A stretch of 64,000 nucleotides of DNA. It comes from Typha latifolia (taxonomy: Eukaryota; Streptophyta; Magnoliopsida; Poales; Typhaceae). The stretch lies in contig CM034110.1 of assembly GCA_019914945.1 (NCBI GenBank), forward strand, positions 8,263,808 to 8,327,807, read 5' to 3'. Under the pieces are notes generated by a model. It had not been told where the DNA came from and did no database searches. It saw only the letters and a program-made list of their open reading frames with translations. The translations under genes were made by a program, and so were the position numbers. Shown piece after piece: positions 47,780 to 59,462 of the stretch. Numbering within the stretch: position 1 is the first letter of the stretch; each line of letters opens with the position of its first letter.

Positions 47780-48509
47780 ATAGTTTTAGATGTTTTTGGT
47801 CTGGATGGTGATAGTTTAGATTAGAGGAGGCTTAAGAGTTAATTTCGCTTTTAGGTGTTCCACCGGTGGCAAAAGCTAGTATTCTGAGTGAGTTTTTAAG
47901 GACTTTACCTTCTCTTGTTTCAATGAAATATATATACATATATAGGAATAAAGTTTTCATTCACGTATGCTTCTTTTTATTTTTATTTTTCTTAATTTAA
48001 TAGGCTAACTGAGCTTCACAATTGTGTCTTTTATCTCAAATCCTATTATATTCACCAAAGGATAATTATTCTTAGACTTCTGAATAATTGACAATTTTTT
48101 TATATATCTTCTTATGTAATTTTTGTTGGATACTGATTTTTTTTTTAACTACTGTCACATAATTAATTTTAATCGCTTTATGTATCATTTTATCTTTACG
48201 TGGCAAAAAAAAATCTTTTATGTAAATGAGAAATATTATTATTTTTTATTTTAAAAAGAGCAATAATTTAAAGGATTTATGTGTTCATTAAAATTAGTTT
48301 AGTAATCATACTTCCTAAGCATCCAATTATCGTAAAAGGAAATAATTAAATATAATGGAAATTATGATATTGGAAAAGCTTTTAAATGGCAATGATGTAA
48401 AAAGCTCAAAGTTGAAAGATAAACCAAGCTGAGTGAGGAACAAGGAGTTGGAAGGCTCGAGCAGATAGCTCGAGGTGAGGACGACGAAGAGAAGCCGAAA
48501 GAAATCCAA
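47780..48509. other. PAP8 upstream region
   Basis: AT-rich flank with the PAP8 promoter near its right end. I see no gene. Confidence 0.4.
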
Positions 48510-51497
48510 ATGACTACTCTCCCACTCTTCCTCTCTTCTTCTCCCCTCATCTCTTCCCCCTTTTCCTCTCTCCCTTCTCTTAGAACCCTAAACCCTAAAC
48601 CCAACCTCCTCCTCTTCGCCTCCTCGTCCTCCTCGTCCTCATCTTCCTCCCCTCCTCTCCATACGTGCCTGATTCCCCGTCGCAGCCGGCGCCGCCGCCG
48701 CTGGAAAAGGAGAGACTTCTCCGCCGGCGCCGACGACGACGTGGAGGCCGGCGGCAGTGATGACTACGACATGGCGGACGAGGACGAGGTGGAGGAGCTC
48801 GACAACAAGATGGACTACGACGTTGAGTATGACCGACTCCTTGGATCCGGCCCCATATCCGTCTCCCCACGAGCTGGAGCCTCGCCGGACGACATCGAGA
48901 TGGTACCTACGGAGAGTTTCGTGTCGATTCAGGGGTGGGACTCGGAGACCGTTGTCGATTACCGCATCAATGAGGAGGAGTTCCATAAGATTAGTCTTCT
49001 CCATTGCGATTTCTTTATCCGGAAGCCGCCCGATCCCGACAACAATGTCTATGATTTCAGAGAGGTAGGCTAAGCGGGTAAACCTTCTTACTCCGCTCCC
49101 TTTTCTTCAATGGCGCCTTCTTTTTATCTCTGAATTAATCCCTCTGAGGCATTTATGCAAACAGATGTACGTCACTCCTCCAGATACTGATGTGTATTCC
49201 ATTCCAAGGATTCTAGCGCCCATGCCTCAGAAGGTAAGTCGATACTTGTGATCATTTTAGTTTTTTGAGTTAATAGAAAATTTGAATTGGACTTCTTTCT
49301 GATGGATGGGTTTTCTTGCAGTTAAAATTTCTGACATATTATAGTGCTTGTTCAGATGGTGTCACTGGGTCAAACTTGATTTTGGAAAATTGTTCTCTTA
49401 ATCTTGATATTTTCTTGATGCAGTATATTCGCTGCTCGAAAAGTAATTTTGGATGCTACAATGTAACGGAGCCTCCCATAGATGCACCTCGAGATCCAAT
49501 GTATAAGACTGATAGGGAAATATTGAAGGTATAAGCTTTTTATGTATGAACAAATTGATCTGTGCTTTTCCTGTATATCATACCTTTAGAATGTCCCCTC
49601 ATGTATGACCCTTATATACCACACATCAGATAAAAAATGCGGCTCTCTATAATAATAAATTAATAATTAATATAAATTAAATGGGGCTAAATGAGATTTG
49701 AATTTTGAACTTTTAGAGAATCAGACTCTTATAATGTTAAATAATTAGTTGACCCAAAAACTTAAGCTATTAGATGAAAAACTAATAATATATTTTATAC
49801 TTTTAACAGCTATTGAATTGTTTGGTAAAATGAAATATGGCCCTTGTATTTGTGAACTATGACTGCAAGGATGTGATCCTTTTAGCAAAGATGTTTAATA
49901 GGTCATAGCTTAAGATTCTTGCAGACGGTGATGGATCTGGCTCTGAAATTGATGCGACTGAGATCAGTAGTAAAAAATAATATGGAATTAATACATAATT
50001 GTAAAGGATCCAATTTCATGACCATCATCTGTCTGAGGAGTAGCAAATAATATGGAATGACATATATGGGTCCAATGCAAAACTGTTCAACGAGCTATGA
50101 ATGACATTTAATTTGTTTGTCTTTGTTCCTCCTGATTTGTATGAAACAAGTTTCTAACTTTTGTTCTTATATATTGTCGTACTATTTTTAGCTTCTCTAA
50201 GTTTCAATCTGAGGATGAAGCTTTTTGTTCTCCTTTCATTGTACTCATTGAAATCTATGAGTGATGTCTTTTAGTATGTACTTTTTCAAAAGTAAAGCTT
50301 ATCAATAGATAGAATAGTTGTATACAAATTAACAATAATTATATGAAGTGTTACCTGTAATTCTTCTTGTTTTATGATATTAACTCTTTGTATTACAGTA
50401 ATAAAATCATGGCACATGGTGACATTTTGTCTTAGATTCAGTAGGATGCCGATGAACAGGAAATGAAATTTGGAACATAAGGTTGATTATGCAGAGATTG
50501 CATCTAAACATCCTTAGTTTATTTTGTTCCCGTCCAAGGCTGCAGTCTGATCCTTTAAGAATTTATATGATTTTTATCCATCTGTTCCATTATCTGGTTT
50601 TGTTTTCCATGTTCACGTGGTAAAACTTATTTGTTTTACTTTTTTTTTTCTGCAGGTCTTCTTAACAAAACATTACAGAAATAGGCGATTAGATGACACA
50701 GAATTTGTTCTTGATTTTGAAGAAATTTATGTCATTGATTCAAAATCAAAGTCAATCACAAGAGCTAAAGTTGTGGTAAGATATCCTTTGTTCAACTGAT
50801 ATTTGGAATTTAGCCGATAAGTCATCTTTATTAGTCCTTTGTATGTGATACAGCAACTGATGCATATTTCGCTGCAATATCATTATATTTTTAAACAAAT
50901 TTTAATGCCTTCCTGATGTCTAAAGCATGTCATTGGAAATCCTGTTGGTCATCAGAAGTTTAAGCTATATGCCTGATCGTATGAGCAGGCACTATGCTTT
51001 GAACAATATTATGTAACTTGACATTGTAGTGGTTACTGACATAGAGTCTCTTTGCACGTTTTTCAATTATTTTTGGGGTTTCCCCTTATCATAGGGGAAA
51101 GTTTCGACTATGATGCTGAAGAACATAGGATATACTACATAAAGCATGTTCATCTGAGAAAAAAGAAACAGTCGAACTTCTAACTGGAAGAAACTGAATG
51201 CTTATAACAGGTTACCGTCCCCGGAGGGAAAAATAGGGATCGAAGGAATGACCTCCTAATCATTCGCGATGGTGGGACCTCATTCAAAATCATTGACAAG
51301 GTAATTCATCTCCTGGCTTTTGCTGCATATTTATAATAGTTGGCTGCTTTCCATTCACTAATACAGTCCACTGATTTCAGAGTCAAAGGGAGGATCCTAC
51401 TACTGTCATAGAAAGGGAAGAGTGGGCTAAGACGAGAGGAGAAATGGAAAATCATTTAAGGAAGCTCCGAGACTTCAGCGTTTCAAACTGGTTTTGA
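48510..51497 (+). CDS. PAP8: Plastid-encoded RNA polymerase-associated protein PAP8/pTAC6
   Basis: Six exons (48510-49064, 49165-49233, 49424-49528, 50656-50775, 51211-51300, 51381-51497) join in phase 0 to 351 residues. PAP8 (pTAC6) is an essential subunit of the chloroplast PEP transcription complex; Arabidopsis mutants are albino, and the protein is found in plastids and nucleus. The first 55 residues are Ser-rich (a transit peptide), followed by an Arg-rich patch (RRSRRRRRWKRR), an acidic patch (DYDMADEDEVEELDNK) and the conserved body: FVSIQGWDSETVVDYRINEEEFHKI, DFFIRKPPDPDNNVYDFREMYVTPPDTD, YNVTEPPIDAPRDP, VFLTKHYRNRR, VTVPGGKNRDRR, ending LRKLRDFSVSNWF. The match to the family is continuous, with no break. 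Telomere-like repeats lie inside exon 1. Confidence 0.94.
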
Positions 51498-52154
51498 TAA
51501 TCCTTAATTCTGTGATTTATTTCAAGAAGATGACACGATGCGTACCTGGAAGTTATTGTTCTGTGAATCACGTCCACTAGTATTCTCTTGGTGAGCCTCT
51601 ATTGTACAGCTTGTGTGGAGCACGCTATTAGGTTGTTTGTGGTACACTGATCAAAATCCTACTAGAGATGGAAAGCTACCAGTTCAGTATTTTCTTTCTT
51701 CTCAGAACCTTGTTAAAGTGGGCCACATCACCCCTGTGGTAGAATGTAATCAACTGGAGTATTCCACTGTTCTATTTTTCCCCATATTGTACTTTAATAT
51801 GATCTTTAACATGTGGCTTTGTGGTTTGTCCAATTGCAGTACCTCCTCCTAGATTACTAAATTAAAATGTCTTTGAGATAATATATGTTAAAGAATGGAG
51901 ATCAAGGTAATTATTGGTACTTATTCTGCTTTGTGGACGGGAAGAATAGCTTGCATCATCAAGTTTCGAATCTTCTTGTAAATCAGATAGCAACACTTCA
52001 AGTGTACAACTTCAGTCACAACTAAAAGCTTAAGTGATAAAAGATGTATAAATTTTGTAGCTCTATAATTAACAACAAAAGACGGGATAGTGACCCTTGG
52101 CCTATCTTATCGCCAAACGAAAGATAGAGGCTAAGGATGCATCTTAAATACACG

Positions 52155-52230
<76 letters not shown>

Positions 52231-52516
52231 GTGGAAATGCTGATTTGGATTTTGTGGCATGATCTGCATTAATTTAATCAGATTAGGTTTGGTTCAAACT
52301 TCCACCGTCGATAAATATTTATTCAATTGAAGGGGTTGGTTAAGTTGCTGATGTTTAGAATCCTAATTCGCCACCAATTCATTTATGGAATTTTGAGTCA
52401 TCCACTTGATCTCCTTCTCCTTATCTATCTTCGTGAATAAATAGGAGCTATTCTCGTTATATCATATGATGCGAGAATAACTTGGATAAAGGAATAAATA
52501 CGAGGCGGATAGCGAG
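51498..52516. other. PAP8 3' flank and ER-ANT1 upstream region
   Basis: Contains the PAP8 3' UTR, then a compound CG/AC/AT microsatellite at about 52153-52229, then the ER-ANT1 promoter. The segment 51613-51852 is open but non-coding by family resemblance. Confidence 0.45.
52153..52229. repeat. Compound GC/AC/AT microsatellite
   Basis: CGCGCGCG leads into (CA)n and then a long (TA)n run, about 290 bases before the ER-ANT1 start codon. Likely variable between individuals. Confidence 0.85.
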
Positions 52517-55479
52517 ATGGGGGCCGCCAACGACGGCGCCACCGCGACGGCAAGAGCGCCGGCTACGATGGCGGCGGACTTCGTGATGGGCGGCGCCGCC
52601 GCCGTGGTGGCGAAGAGCGGGGCGGCGCCGGTGGAGAGGGTGAAGCTACTGCTCCAGAACCAAGGGGAAATGCTTAAGAGGGGATATCTAAAGCGGCCTT
52701 ATAAGGGGATTCGAGATTGCTTCTCTAGGATTCTAAGAGAGGAGGGTGTGCTCAAGCTCTGGAGAGGGAACCAGGCCAATGTCATTAGATACTTCCCTAC
52801 CCAGGTTGGTATATCGTCTTCAAGTTCTTTCCTTTTTGTATTATCTGGTAATATTGGATTGAGATGGGAATTGGCTTCCTTTTCTTTTACTCGTTTGATG
52901 ACCGGATTGAATCGAAATTTTGGTTTTTGTAAAGGAATATCGTGATATGCAGTAGTAATCAGATCAATATATAATAGAAGGGGAACATTCCTGGAATTAT
53001 AAATACAATTAGCTATCAAGGAATGTGGTATTCGTAAGATTCTGATTCTGATGCTGATTCTGATAAGAACCATATGAGATGTTATGAGCATTTGACACAA
53101 AGATATGGGGAGGCTGCTGTTGGAATAGGAACTCTGGCTTTTTATTGGTGTTTGCTGAATGAGAATTGAGTTTGTCATTTTGATTAGTGGCTGTATAAGT
53201 TGGAGATAATGCTACTTTAATACCTTTAAGAAGAATTACATCGAAATATTTCTCAGGAGGAATTGAAATAAAAACACAAACATGTATATGATGGTTCCTT
53301 TTGAGAACTCTAAGCAAATGCAACAATAGAGGGCTCTCTTCTTTGACAGCTTAACGGTTTGCCAGCCACCAGAACCTCTGAAACACAAATAATATATACG
53401 TATATAATATATAATATATATACATATACATAAATATAAAGATTATATATATATATACATGTACTCCAACTCTAGTAGCACTAGAAGGAAAGCAAGATAT
53501 TGTTCCTTGTTTATCAGTGATCATGTAGTCACAGCTAAGTAATATATTAGCACTTCATGGGCTCTTTCGCTTGTTTGATCAAAGTAAAACTTTAATAATT
53601 TAATTATTCGGTAAATTGCTGCATCTCTTAGTTAAATGTGGAATTTGCTTATCTAAAGGAAATACAGTGTGGTGATCTTTTTCAAATTTATTTATGTTTG
53701 GTGAAAACTGCACTTCTCTACTCTTATTAACTATGTTACTTTAGTCAATAGGATTTCTCTGATCACTAATAGTAGTATGTACATAAGGTGACAGGTGGTT
53801 GAGTAATAATACGATAGCTGACTATATATTCTTGAAGAGCATACAGCACCAAAGTTCTCTATGTGCCTTCTATGATATTCACTTACTTGACACCTAGGGT
53901 GCACTATTTTGTTTTTTTACACGACTTTGCCAATGTTTTTTTGTTCTCTAAAACCTGGAAATTTTGATTGGAACTTTTCTTTATGTACCATTCCTCCACA
54001 GGCCTTCAATTTTGCATTTAAGGGGTACTTCAAGAGCATTTTTGGCTGCCAAAAGGAAAAGGATGGATATTTGAAGTGGTTAGCAGGCAATGTAGCATCT
54101 GGGAGTGCTGCTGGAGCTACAACTTCATCACTTCTATATCATTTAGATTATGCAAGAACTCGTCTAGGCACTGATGCAATTGAATGCCGAGCTAATAGCC
54201 AACGCCAGTTTAAAGGGATGCTGGATGTCTACAGGAAGACCCTGGCAAGTGATGGTATTGCTGGTCTTTATCGAGGTTTCGGAGTATCAATTTTTGGTAT
54301 TACTCTGTACCGGGGTCTGTACTTTGGCATCTATGATACCATGAAACCTACTGTTTTAATTGGACCTTTGGAGGTAAGTACCTAGTTCCTTTCAGAAAGT
54401 AATCAATCTATTTACTTTTTCCCAAAAGAAATAATAATATTGATGTATGTAGACGTCTTAATTGGAGCTTTGGCATGGGCAACTTCTGATTTTCTGATTA
54501 TTGAATATATCATCTTTAGAACATTTATTTCTTACATTAAGCTTAATTGGAGCTTTGGCATGATTTTGTTTATGTTTACAATGTCTATAAACTTAATAGG
54601 TTTTTGCAATTTCTGTTTCGTTTTCTTTTTCTTCTTGATTAATTTATGTGCGTCCTTTTCCTTTAATTGGTTACTCTCACATTTTTACAATTTTCGAACT
54701 GTTAGCTGTATCAAAAATGGACTGCCCACTAGTGCACTCCATCTAAAGCATACCCACTTTTTGATAAGCAACTTCTTTTAGCTCCCTTTAAGGCAAAAGA
54801 ACCTTTGATTTGGTAATGAATTTTTATGTTCTCGCCACCTATTAAGAATTCCTACAAATTAAGTCCTCATTGTTGCTTCTGGTCAGCTTTTAATCCAACA
54901 TGAACTTCTTTTACTTTCAACCACTGTATTAGGAGATAGAGATAATTCCTAGCTGCTAACAAAGAATATTAGGAGATAGAGATAATTCCTAGCTGTTAAC
55001 AAAGAACTTTCTTACTGTTCTAGGCTTTTAGCATTGCGTAGTCACATATAATCATATGCCAAAGCAACAACTCCAATGGTTTCCCTAGAATTTGCTAGCT
55101 CAATATTTGTTTGCAGATACCTTGATTTTTCTCCTGAGAGCTGTGGCTTTCATTGCTACAACAGGGAAACTTCTTGGCCAGTTTTGCATTAGGTTGGAGC
55201 GTGACAACATTTTCTGGTGCCTGTGCATACCCATTTGATACACTCCGAAGAAGAATGATGTTAACTTCCGGGCAGCCTTCCAAGTATCGTAACACCTTCC
55301 ATGCATTGAAGCACATTATCTCCAAGGAGGGTTTTCCTGCGCTGTATCGAGGAGTTGGTGCAAATATGCTTTCTGGAATGGCAGGGGCTGGAGTTCTTGC
55401 TGGATATGACCAGATGTATCGGTTCGCGAATAAGCATGGTTATGGTTTTCAACATCAAATCCGAGGAGGCTTGAAATAA
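52517..55479 (+). CDS. ER-ANT1: Endoplasmic reticulum ADP/ATP carrier ER-ANT1
   Basis: Three exons (52517-52804, 54002-54373, 55165-55479) join in phase 0 to 324 residues. It is a mitochondrial-carrier-family protein with three repeats: [15 protein letters not shown] (about 35-50), [13 protein letters not shown] in repeat two, and [16 protein letters not shown] in repeat three, which holds an RRRMML form of the ADP/ATP-carrier RRRMMM signature. The closest match by recall is Arabidopsis ER-ANT1 (At5g17400), which imports ATP into the ER; shared traits are the short N-terminus without a mitochondrial presequence, His in place of Pro in the second PxD motif, and [13 protein letters not shown]. 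The N-terminus here has a 15-residue Ala/Thr-rich extension. Splice sites are GT-AG. Complete. Confidence 0.93.
54928..55010. repeat. 40-bp direct tandem repeat in an ER-ANT1 intron
   Basis: A unit containing ATTAGGAGATAGAGATAATT followed by CCTAGCTG.TAACAAAGAA occurs twice, at about 54928 and 54968, with about one mismatch. It lies in the second intron. Confidence 0.9.
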
Positions 55480-56550
55480 GAGCAATTGGAGTTACTGCGG
55501 CAATACAGATCCCATGTGTGCTACAATTAAATTCTTATAAGGTGTATCGACACGATTCTTCCTGCAATAAGGAATGCATACTGAGGGAAGTGTATAGAGA
55601 ATCTGGAAGTTGCTGAGAAAGAACCTTCGGCCCACTTCCTATGTAAAGGAGCTACAGAGAAGCCCATCAAATATGCAGTGTATATGAGTAACTTTCTAAT
55701 GTAGAACAGAGAACATACATTCTTTATTATGTCGTTAATAACAGAAAGCGTAAATTATGCAAATTCTTTCAGAGTTGTGTCTGAATGCTTTCTTCTTTTA
55801 ACAACTGCACTTAATGTTTAAAAAAAACAATCAAATGAGGATCTAGTGGTGTTTATCATTTACATGGATCCAGTATTTTCCAACAGAAATTTGGTGAAAC
55901 CCAAAAGGTTCACAAAGATGATTGTCTTGCAGTTTAGCTTCTCTTTTTGTCCTTGGTTTCTTGGCTTGTCGAATCAGCATATCATGAGGTATGGATACAA
56001 AACTGTAGTTCTTTCAATATAACTACACTTTTTAATCAAAATAAATGAATAAATAGATAACTGCACAGAGATGTCCTTATCCTTGTGATTTTGTCATCTA
56101 TGATCTACGGCAAGAACTGAAGAATATCCTGTTGACAGCCAATGAGGGGTTGCCAAGTATCTGACTGCATTAAATTCCTGCATATATGCTGCATAGCATC
56201 CGCTCGCCATGCCATGGCGTAATGGCACACGTTTTTGTGGCCTTTGGGTAATAGAAGTATTGTTCTTAGATTTTATTCTGCAAATTTACCATTCTACAAT
56301 AATGCAGGAGAACCGAAAGTTTCCAAAGTTACTGAACTGTATTCTCCACCCTGTTCTGTTGTACTCTATCAGGTCTTGCGCTTGCTTACGGCCATCAACT
56401 ACTTTTTCATAATGGCCAACAAGTAACCACATAGTCGGCTCACAGCCACATCCATCTCAATCTACATTAAATTGTCACTGTGACCATCTACATTCCTTGG
56501 TTATATAAGCACCATTAATCACTCCTTTGTTCTTGCAGAGAGTTGTAGCC
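55480..56550. other. ER-ANT1 3' flank and transporter upstream region
   Basis: No gene was recognised. It includes the ER-ANT1 3' UTR and the promoter of the nodulin-like transporter (possible TATA TATATAAG near 56502). Confidence 0.4.
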
Positions 56551-58197
56551 ATGCCTTCTCACTCATCACTCCATTGGTTGAGCTTGGTTGGTACCATCTG
56601 GCTCCAAACCATCAATGGACCAAATTCTGATTTCCCTGTGTACTCATCTCAGCTCAAGGATCTCAAACACATCTCTCAAGTGCAGCTTAACTTCTTGGCC
56701 TTTGCCTCTGATGCTGGGAAGCTCTTTGGCTGGTTCTCTGGACTTGCTGCTATCTACCTTCCCCTCTGGTCCGTCGCGGTGATCGGCGCGGTTTTTGGGC
56801 TTATAGGCTATGGCTTTCAGTTCCTCTTCTTAGACAACTCTGGTCTATCCTATTGGCATCTCTTTGTGCTCACTGCCCTGGCTGGAAATGGCATATGTTG
56901 GATTAACACAGTTTGCTACCTCATCTGTATCAGAAACTTCCCTTCTGATAGCCGCGTTGCGGTCGGGATATCGACAAGCTACGTCGGACTAAGTGCTAAA
57001 ATCTACACAACTGTGGCTGATGCTATCTTCCCTCCAAAGAAAATTTTAAACGCAAAGACATACCTCCTCCTCAATGCTGTGATGCCTATGCTGATCACAT
57101 CAATAGTTGCGCCATTTCTTCGTGCGATTGAAACAACAGTCGAGACGCGAACGGACTCCGCGTTCCTCGTCATGTTTGCAATCACATTAGCAACTGGAGT
57201 TTGTGCAGTAGTTGGCAGCATTGGCTCTGGTCTAAATGGACTATCATCAAGAGAGCATATGTTAAGTATGGGAGTCCTACTTGTTCTGCCCTTGCTTGTG
57301 CCAGTAATTGTCACGTTCAGAGAGAGCATAAGCAAGATATGGAGTGAGAAGAGGGAAATTAGAGTCCATGATGTGAAATTAGAAGAGGTTGAATCTGGAG
57401 AGGGAGTTATAGAAGCAGAGGTGAAGGAGCAAGTGATTGAAGTGGGGAGAACTGAAGGGTCAAATGAAGTCGGAGGTCTTGAGATGCTAAGAAAATTAGA
57501 TTTTTGGTTGTATTTTTTTAGCTACATGTTCAGTGCTACGCTAGGCTTGGTCTTCTTGAACAATCTTGGACAAATAGCCGAGTCTCGTGGACTCGGTGAG
57601 ACTTCTACTCTGGTCTCCTTATCGTCCTCCTTTGGCTTCTTTGGTCGCCTTCTTCCATCTTTCTTAGACTACTACTCATCAAAGTAAGCTACCCACCAAC
57701 ATCTAATTTTTTTTTTCAAAAAAAAATCTTTTTATACATGCTTGGACTAATTATAACCCTTTGAATTGTTCAGGAGTGGATACATGATATCAAGACCGGC
57801 GTCCATGGCAGCACTGATGGCTCCAATGGCAGGAGCCTTCTTCCTACTACTCAATCCAAGGACATGCTTCTTGTACATGAGCACTGGAATCATCGGTGCA
57901 TGCACAGGTGCGATTACGTCGATCGCCGTCTCAGCGACGCCGGAGCTCTTCGGCACCAAGAATTTTGGAGTGAATCACAACATAGTTGTCACAAATATCC
58001 CTGTAGGATCCTTCTGCTTTGGCTACCTTGCTGCTTTCCTTTACCAGCAACGAGCTGGAGGAAACCACAGATGCTTTGGTACTGGATGCTACAATACGAC
58101 TTTCATCATCTGGGGCTCGGTTTGTTCCATTGCAGCTCTTCTATGTACAGTTTTGTATACAAGGTCTCGCAGTTTTGCTCGGAGACCAAAAAACTAA
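56551..58197 (+). CDS. Nodulin-like/NFD4-type major facilitator transporter
   Basis: Two exons, 56551-57683 and 57774-58197, join in phase (an AAG codon is split AA|G) to 518 residues. The N-terminal half is the Nodulin-like domain: WLQTINGPNSDFPVYSSQLKDLKHISQVQLNFLAFASDAGKLFGWFSG, then LAGNGICWINTVCYLICIRNFPSDSRVAVGISTSYVGLSAKIYTTV, typical of plant NFD4-related MFS proteins. A charged central loop (about 275-325) precedes a second MFS half (LDFWLYFFSYMFSATLGLVFLNNLGQIAES...). About twelve hydrophobic segments are visible. The substrate is not known for most members. The start is the ATG at 56551, the first in frame after a stop-free stretch without an upstream ATG. No damage seen. Confidence 0.9.
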
Positions 58198-58371
58198 CAC
58201 CATCTCATAGATTTGGCTAGTTTTATGAGATACACAATGTTCTTAGGACTTCAGGGCATTTTGCATCGAAATATAGTAAAAGAAATCTAATATATATGAT
58301 AATGGACTTTACAGGGAGATACATACATATGTTTCAAAGTAAAAGAATCCCATTTTAGCATGTTTGCAATT

Positions 58372-59462
58372 ACTTTGACTTATTATTAGCTTTGCTAGGG
58401 TTTGGCGCAGAATTTTTCTCCTCCCTCTAAGGAGGTTTGCTCCCTTGCCTATTGTCGGTGAGGCTTTTCCCACTCCCCTCCCTTAGCCGACAGGCTAGGG
58501 GAGGGGGAGGGGAGAAATCTCTCCTCTCCCTCTTTTGCCCTCTCTTCTTTCTCTCCGATTCTCCAAAAGCTCAAGATCTCCTCCTTCCCACCACTATGTT
58601 GTCGCCGATCAACTTCATTGTTTTTCCCGTCGTCACAACCCCTTCTGCTGTCACTTCCCACCACTGCTCTTCTTCTTCTCTCTTTTGCCGGATCCGAGCC
58701 TAGCTACCACCCTTTCACTAGATCCAAGCCTAGCCGCCACCCTTTCGCCGAATCCGAGCCCATTGCATCCCTCCCTCTTGCCGCCTCCTTCGTCAGGCTC
58801 AGATTTACCCAAAATCCCTTTGCCATTGCTACTCTTCATCGCCGCCACTGCCACTCTTTTTCTCCTCCTCTCCCTCACCCTTGGTGCTCTTTACCCGACA
58901 TGATTCACTGCTTTGTCAAGGAGATAAGGCCCTCTAGGTCGAAAGAGGATCCAAAACCCGTTCATAGTAATAGGCTGTGCTACTAGCATCTATCTATTAA
59001 GCTACAAATATTATAATTTTTGGTGGTCCTCGACTGTATAATGTTGTTATGCTCTGTAGTAGTATTAGGGTGTTGTTAGTATTCTTCTTTTAATTTATAT
59101 TTTTAGGTGGGTGATCTCCGATCCTCCTGGATTGCAAATTCTCAGGGCTATATCTTGAACTGCTAGATAGACGGAACATGTAGTTATTAGATTGATAATA
59201 CTGAACACGAGACTCTTTGCTCCTAAAAATCTCTTGGGTTGTTCTACATTTTATTTTGTGTTGTGTCCTCGAGCTTGATTATCTGAATTAAATTATTGTG
59301 ATGTCTATTGTAGACTAAGTGTGAGGCTTCTGTCAAAAACTCATCACTCTATCTCCCTTACTCTTTATAAGTTAGGTTTTTCATTATAATTCTTGCTCCT
59401 TAATGAATCATTCTGCCTTTAGGCTCTCTCTTTCAAAAAAAAAAAAAAAAAAACTTTGACTT
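58372..59462 (+). mobile_element. Retroposed sequence with poly(A) tail and 10-bp target duplication
   Basis: The body at 58382-59452 (about 1.07 kb) ends in an A19 run (59435-59453, the last A overlapping the duplication). It is flanked by identical ACTTTGACTT at 58372-58381 and 59453-59462. Poly(A) plus short direct repeats is the mark of target-primed reverse transcription. The sequence has no reverse transcriptase I can see. The first half is C/T-rich with several Pro/Ser-rich frames and a 30-bp tandem repeat (58691-58755); the 5' end reads GCTAGGGTTTGGCGCAG, like a plant mRNA leader. It could be a processed copy of a host or repeat transcript, or a non-autonomous LINE relative. Confidence 0.75.
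58691..58760 (+). repeat. 30-bp tandem repeat, about 2.3 copies
   Basis: GATCCGAGCC, GATCCAAGCC and AATCCGAGCC recur at 58691, 58721 and 58751, each followed by TAG.C..CCACCCTTTC in the first two copies. The period of 30 keeps frame (10 residues). Confidence 0.85.

Noticed and set aside
48310..48604. Minus-strand frames opposite the PAP8 start
   Set aside because: They mirror the Ser-rich transit peptide region and have no independent support.
58437..58986. Three overlapping Pro/Ser-rich frames in the retroposon
   Set aside because: Several frames are open together, as expected from C/T-rich composition; no known domain is seen.
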